Of a stretch of DNA of 64,000 nucleotides, positions 61,264 to 64,000 are shown piece after piece. Every line of letters begins with the position of its first letter. Within the stretch, counting starts at the first letter, position 1. The position numbers and the translations under genes are program-made. The stretch lies in contig JAJRSF010000041.1 in assembly GCA_024278935.1 (NCBI GenBank), positions 1-64,000 on the forward strand, written 5' to 3'. Below the pieces are notes generated by a model, which was not told where the DNA came from, searched no databases, and saw nothing but the letters and a program-made list of their open reading frames with translations. Source of the DNA: Candidatus Zixiibacteriota bacterium. GTDB taxonomy: Bacteria; Zixibacteria; MSB-5A5; GN15; FEB-12.

Positions 61264-62070
61264 ATGGATTTAATCATATTAACTCAATCATTATTTAATA
61301 CAGACAGAATGGCAACTTTTCTGATTTCTCTCATTGCAATAGCTATTGTTTTATACACGACATATTTTCGGAAAAACAAAAAACCTTTCACGATTCGTAA
61401 AATAAATGGACTCCAGGCAGTCGAAGATGCTATCGGACGGGCAACAGAAATGGCACGGCCACTCTTATACACTCCGGGGTGGGGGGGAGACATACAACGC
61501 CCGACTACTATTGCATCGATGAATATTCTAAGCTTTGTCGCCGAAAAAACTGCTCAATACGATTGCGACTTAGTTTTCCCGACCCATGACCCAATTATAA
61601 TGTCAGTCGCACAGGAAGTTGTCAAAGAAAGCTATTCTCGAGCTGGGTATCCTGACAGATATAAAGAAGATAATATTTCGTATGTCTCATCATCACAATT
61701 TGGCTATGCTGCCGCCGTTGATGGTATAATCAGTCGCACCAAGCCGGCATCAATTTTTCTCTTAGGAACATTTGAGGCAGAGTCGCTTATCTTGGCTGAA
61801 ACAGGTACCTCGATAAATGCAATTCAAATAGCAGGTACCGACTCGACTATCCAGTTATCATTTTTTATTGTCGCATGCGACTATACATTAATAGGTGAAG
61901 AACTTTTCGCCGCATCGGGATATTTAAGTGGCAACAAATCAATACTTGCCTCTGTACAAGCACAAGATATTATGAAAATCATGATAGCCGTTTTTATCGT
62001 CACAGCAGTTATTTGGGCAACGGTTGAATCTTTAAGCGGAACGCCACTTTCGTATTGGTGGAAATTCTAA
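61264..62070 (+). CDS. DUF6754-type membrane protein
   Basis: ATG 61264 (268 residues) starts directly before a membrane segment; ATG 61240 is an alternative. After the first membrane segment comes a soluble domain with AIGRATEMARPLLYTPG, ASMNILSFVAEKTA, SSSQFGYAAAVDGIISRTKP and ACDYTLIGEELFAASGYLS, which I recognise from DUF6754 proteins. A C-terminal membrane segment ends it. Function unknown. The next gene overlaps it by one base (TAATG), so the four last genes of the window form one operon. Confidence 0.8.
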   Translation: MDLIILTQSLFNTDRMATFLISLIAIAIVLYTTYFRKNKKPFTIRKINGLQAVEDAIGRATEMARPLLYTPGWGGDIQRPTTIASMNILSFVAEKTAQYDCDLVFPTHDPIIMSVAQEVVKESYSRAGYPDRYKEDNISYVSSSQFGYAAAVDGIISRTKPASIFLLGTFEAESLILAETGTSINAIQIAGTDSTIQLSFFIVACDYTLIGEELFAASGYLSGNKSILASVQAQDIMKIMIAVFIVTAVIWATVESLSGTPLSYWWKF

Positions 62071-62690
62071 TGAACCGTCAGATTCCACTTATAGTATGTT
62101 TCTCATTTGGACTTATCATGTTCCTGCAATATTTTTCAAATCATACAATCGCACGCACAATGAATTTAGCAATCTTGGATTACTGGCAAATAATATTTGC
62201 CTTTACATTAGTACTAGGTGTTGTCAGTTATATAAAAGCTAACATGACCAAAATATCTCGCGGTATCGACCGACCATATTTAATCGTCGGACTTCTCGGT
62301 ATGATCTCAATGCCTATCATGGCACTTATCTGGGGAATCAAAGCAGACTCACCATTTATGTGGATGTTTGAAAATGTACAGGCTCCGATGGCATCAACTG
62401 TCTTTGCTCTGCTCGCATTTTTTGTCGCATCAGCATCTTTCCGAGGTTTCCGAGCAAGATCAATGCAGGCTTCTATATTGTTAGGTGCGGCACTTATCAT
62501 TTTGCTGTCTCGCTCAAACCTTCCGATTCCATACACCGAACACTTATCAGAATTCGCCGACTGGATTCGCAACTACCCATCAATGACTGCCCGTCGTGCA
62601 ATCCTTATTGGCATCGGACTCGGTTCGTTGACAACCTCAATGAGAGTTATTTTAGGAATTGAAAGAACATGGCTTGGAGGAGAAAAATAA
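62070..62690 (+). CDS. Membrane protein of the DUF6754-type operon
   Basis: ATG 62070 overlaps the upstream stop (TAATG) with GGTGG upstream, giving 206 residues. About five to six membrane segments are visible (LIVCFSFGLIMFLQYF, IIFAFTLVLGVVSYI, IVGLLGMISMPIMAL, ASTVFALLAFFVAS, ASILLGAALIILL, ILIGIGLGSLTTSM). No named family recognised. It is probably part of a membrane complex with its neighbours. Confidence 0.75.
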   Translation: MNRQIPLIVCFSFGLIMFLQYFSNHTIARTMNLAILDYWQIIFAFTLVLGVVSYIKANMTKISRGIDRPYLIVGLLGMISMPIMALIWGIKADSPFMWMFENVQAPMASTVFALLAFFVASASFRGFRARSMQASILLGAALIILLSRSNLPIPYTEHLSEFADWIRNYPSMTARRAILIGIGLGSLTTSMRVILGIERTWLGGEK

Positions 62691-63496
62691 TGCAGCTGCT
62701 TCCAAGACATTTTGTATTTTTAGGACTTTTTATCTTAATCGGGATTACGATGGCATTAGACATTGACGTTGATGTTGATGTTTCCCCATACACCGAAGAT
62801 ATGTACGCATATATTGATTCAATCCCGGAAGGTTCCACGCTTATAATTTCCTTTGACCACGAGGCTTCATCGTTACCTGAAATCCGTCCGATAGCCTTGA
62901 CAATGTTAAGACATGCTTTCAAAAATAATCTAAAACTAATCGGCGTTTCGCTTTATCCCGAGGGAACCCTAATCGGTTATCGCTTGATGAACAATGTCGC
63001 TAAAGAATACGATAAAACGTATGGTGATGATTTTGTCTATCTCGGGTTCCGTCCACAATATATAGCCGCTATACTTTCGATGGGTGAATCAATCGAAGAA
63101 ACGTACCCGCAAGATTATCTCGGCAACGACTACAGGTCGATTGCCATGCTCCATACGATTGAGAACTACGATGACATCGCTGCCGTTATATCAATCGCCG
63201 ATGGATCCCTCACGACGCATTAGATAGAATATGGTGGACAGTTTGACATCAAAATTCTCGGTGCCGTTACCGCTGCCATGGTGACAACTTACGATCCGTA
63301 TCTGGCGTCACATCAGATGACTGCTATGATTGGTGGTTTGCGTGGTGCCGCTGAATATGAAAAACTGCTTGGCATGAAGGGTGGAGGCTCTCGAGGAATG
63401 CTCGCACAATCTGCCGCTCATTTGTATGTAATCTTTTTAATCGTCTTAGGTAATATTTTCTATTTCCGTAATAAAAAGAAAGGAGCAAGACAATAA
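62690..63496 (+). CDS. Membrane-anchored protein of the DUF6754-type operon, interrupted by an in-frame TAG
   Basis: ATG 62690 overlaps the upstream stop, with GGAGGAG at the right distance. The frame runs through an N-terminal membrane segment, a soluble domain (SIPEGSTLIISFDHEASSLP; FVYLGFRPQYIAAILSMGES) and reaches TAG at 63221-63223 after DGSLTTH. The same frame then continues (IEYGGQFDIKILGAVTAAMV; MIGGLRGAAEYEKLLG) to a C-terminal membrane segment and the TAA at 63494. Without the TAG it is a 268-residue protein. Trp (TGG) is a likely original codon. Nonsense mutation or sequence error. Confidence 0.75.
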
Positions 63497-64000
63497 TGGA
63501 TATTTCAACAATCATCGCCGGCTTGCTCACTCTTATAATATTTTCGTTTCTCTACAAAGACAATCCGTTTTACAAAATGGCAGAGTCTCTGCTCATCGGT
63601 GTATCAATCGGCTATGTCCTCGTTATCACTTGGTCAAACACACTCATGGATATGCTTTTTGAACCGCTCTTTTCAAATGCGGAACTCTCACTCATAATAC
63701 CATTATTTCTGGGACTGTTCATGCTTGGTCGCTTCTCTGATAAAACTGTCGCACTCTCACGAATCCCTATCGCAGTTATGATCGGTTCCGGTGCCGGTAT
63801 CGCAATCCCGACCATGCTTTACAATCGAACGATCAAACAACTCACTGCATCTGTCATGCCAATTTTCACCGAAAGCGGTGGACTGAATATTTCCGGGATT
63901 GTTGTTATTGTCGGACTCCTTTCAACCTTGGCATATTTTTATTTCAGCAGAGAACACAAAGGGAAATTCGGAGCATTTGCGAAACTCGGCACATATTTTC
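63496..64000 (+). CDS. Membrane protein, 3' end outside the window
   Basis: ATG 63496 overlaps the upstream stop (TAATG) with AGGAG upstream. The frame is open to the window end (168 codons). It begins MDISTIIAGLLTLIIFSFLY and has several membrane segments (ESLLIGVSIGYVLVITW; LSLIIPLFLGLFMLG; ISGIVVIVGLLSTLAYF). It has no recognisable motif. It is the fourth member of the DUF6754-type operon. Confidence 0.8.
   Translation, partial: MDISTIIAGLLTLIIFSFLYKDNPFYKMAESLLIGVSIGYVLVITWSNTLMDMLFEPLFSNAELSLIIPLFLGLFMLGRFSDKTVALSRIPIAVMIGSGAGIAIPTMLYNRTIKQLTASVMPIFTESGGLNISGIVVIVGLLSTLAYFYFSREHKGKFGAFAKLGTYF

Noticed and set aside
37576-64000. Genome-wide reassignment of UGA (for example to Gly or Trp)
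   Set aside because: UGA ends the kinase gene at 22154 and the lipoprotein at 47041, and the 1891- and 2497-residue genes contain no internal UGA. The three UGA cases need local explanations.
1-64000. CRISPR array, prophage or intact insertion sequence
   Set aside because: No regularly spaced repeats, cas genes, phage structural genes or complete transposase were seen on either strand.

Overview
The window is 64 kb of AT-rich bacterial chromosome. It most likely comes from an FCB-group bacterium outside the classical Bacteroidetes, such as a Zixibacteria- or Marinimicrobia-like lineage. The evidence is type IX secretion sorting tails (NYPNPFNP ... KMILFK), a cohesin-like protein with paired dockerin-like repeats of the sort common in Zixibacteria genomes, Shine-Dalgarno motifs before most genes, and sigma70-like promoters (TTGACA-N17-TACTAT before tRNA-Leu). 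No 16S gene is present, so the phylum is an inference.

Layout. 1-1857: end of an NtrC-type regulator coupled to an archaemetzincin. 1914-11369 (minus): a three-gene surface operon, consisting of a huge protein with a TANFOR-like N-terminus and carboxypeptidase-regulatory-like repeats, an FN3-repeat protein and a beta-barrel-like protein. 11370-20390 (plus): a 2497-residue secreted beta-helix protein and a cohesin/dockerin protein. About 20640-48550: a metal-resistance region that looks like an old genomic island. It lies between tRNA-Leu, where a truncated serine recombinase sits, and a 9-bp copy of the tRNA 3' end at 20637. 48836-64000: housekeeping and envelope genes (PBP1A, TyrS, TPR and Ig-like lipoproteins, MscS, an OmpA-family lipoprotein, a sugar ABC importer and a DUF6754-type membrane operon).

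The island has three parts. (1) A membrane histidine kinase and a sigma54 activator stand next to a Cus-type operon (TolC, YHS protein, adaptor, RND pump, YHS-DUF2231 protein, Met/His-rich lipoprotein). A sigma54 -24/-12 promoter precedes this operon. A second one precedes a sorting-domain-only protein, an ECF sigma factor, a pseudokinase carrying the same sensor domain, and a CopA ATPase. Both promoters have the same TTGAAGAATA(T/G)TCAA-type upstream site. (2) A minus-strand mer operon holds MerR with the three mercury cysteines, a thioredoxin-like protein, a MerC-like membrane protein, a MerP-like protein and an outer-membrane protein, but no MerA. (3) A second TolC/adaptor/CzcA set follows, with a PII-like protein, a lipoprotein and Lgt.

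The strongest new signal is the last mer-operon gene (38556 down to 37576). A good start codon and signal peptide run in frame through two UGA codons spaced as UxxU at the predicted mature N-terminus. Seventeen nucleotides after the second UGA is the GGUC loop of a 7-bp hairpin, which resembles a bacterial SECIS element. This is a candidate two-selenocysteine outer-membrane protein of a mercury operon.

Three native genes are also interrupted: an in-frame TGA in PBP1A, an in-frame TAG in the DUF6754-type operon, and a poly-A frameshift in a lipoprotein. Sequence error must therefore be considered for any nonsense codon here.
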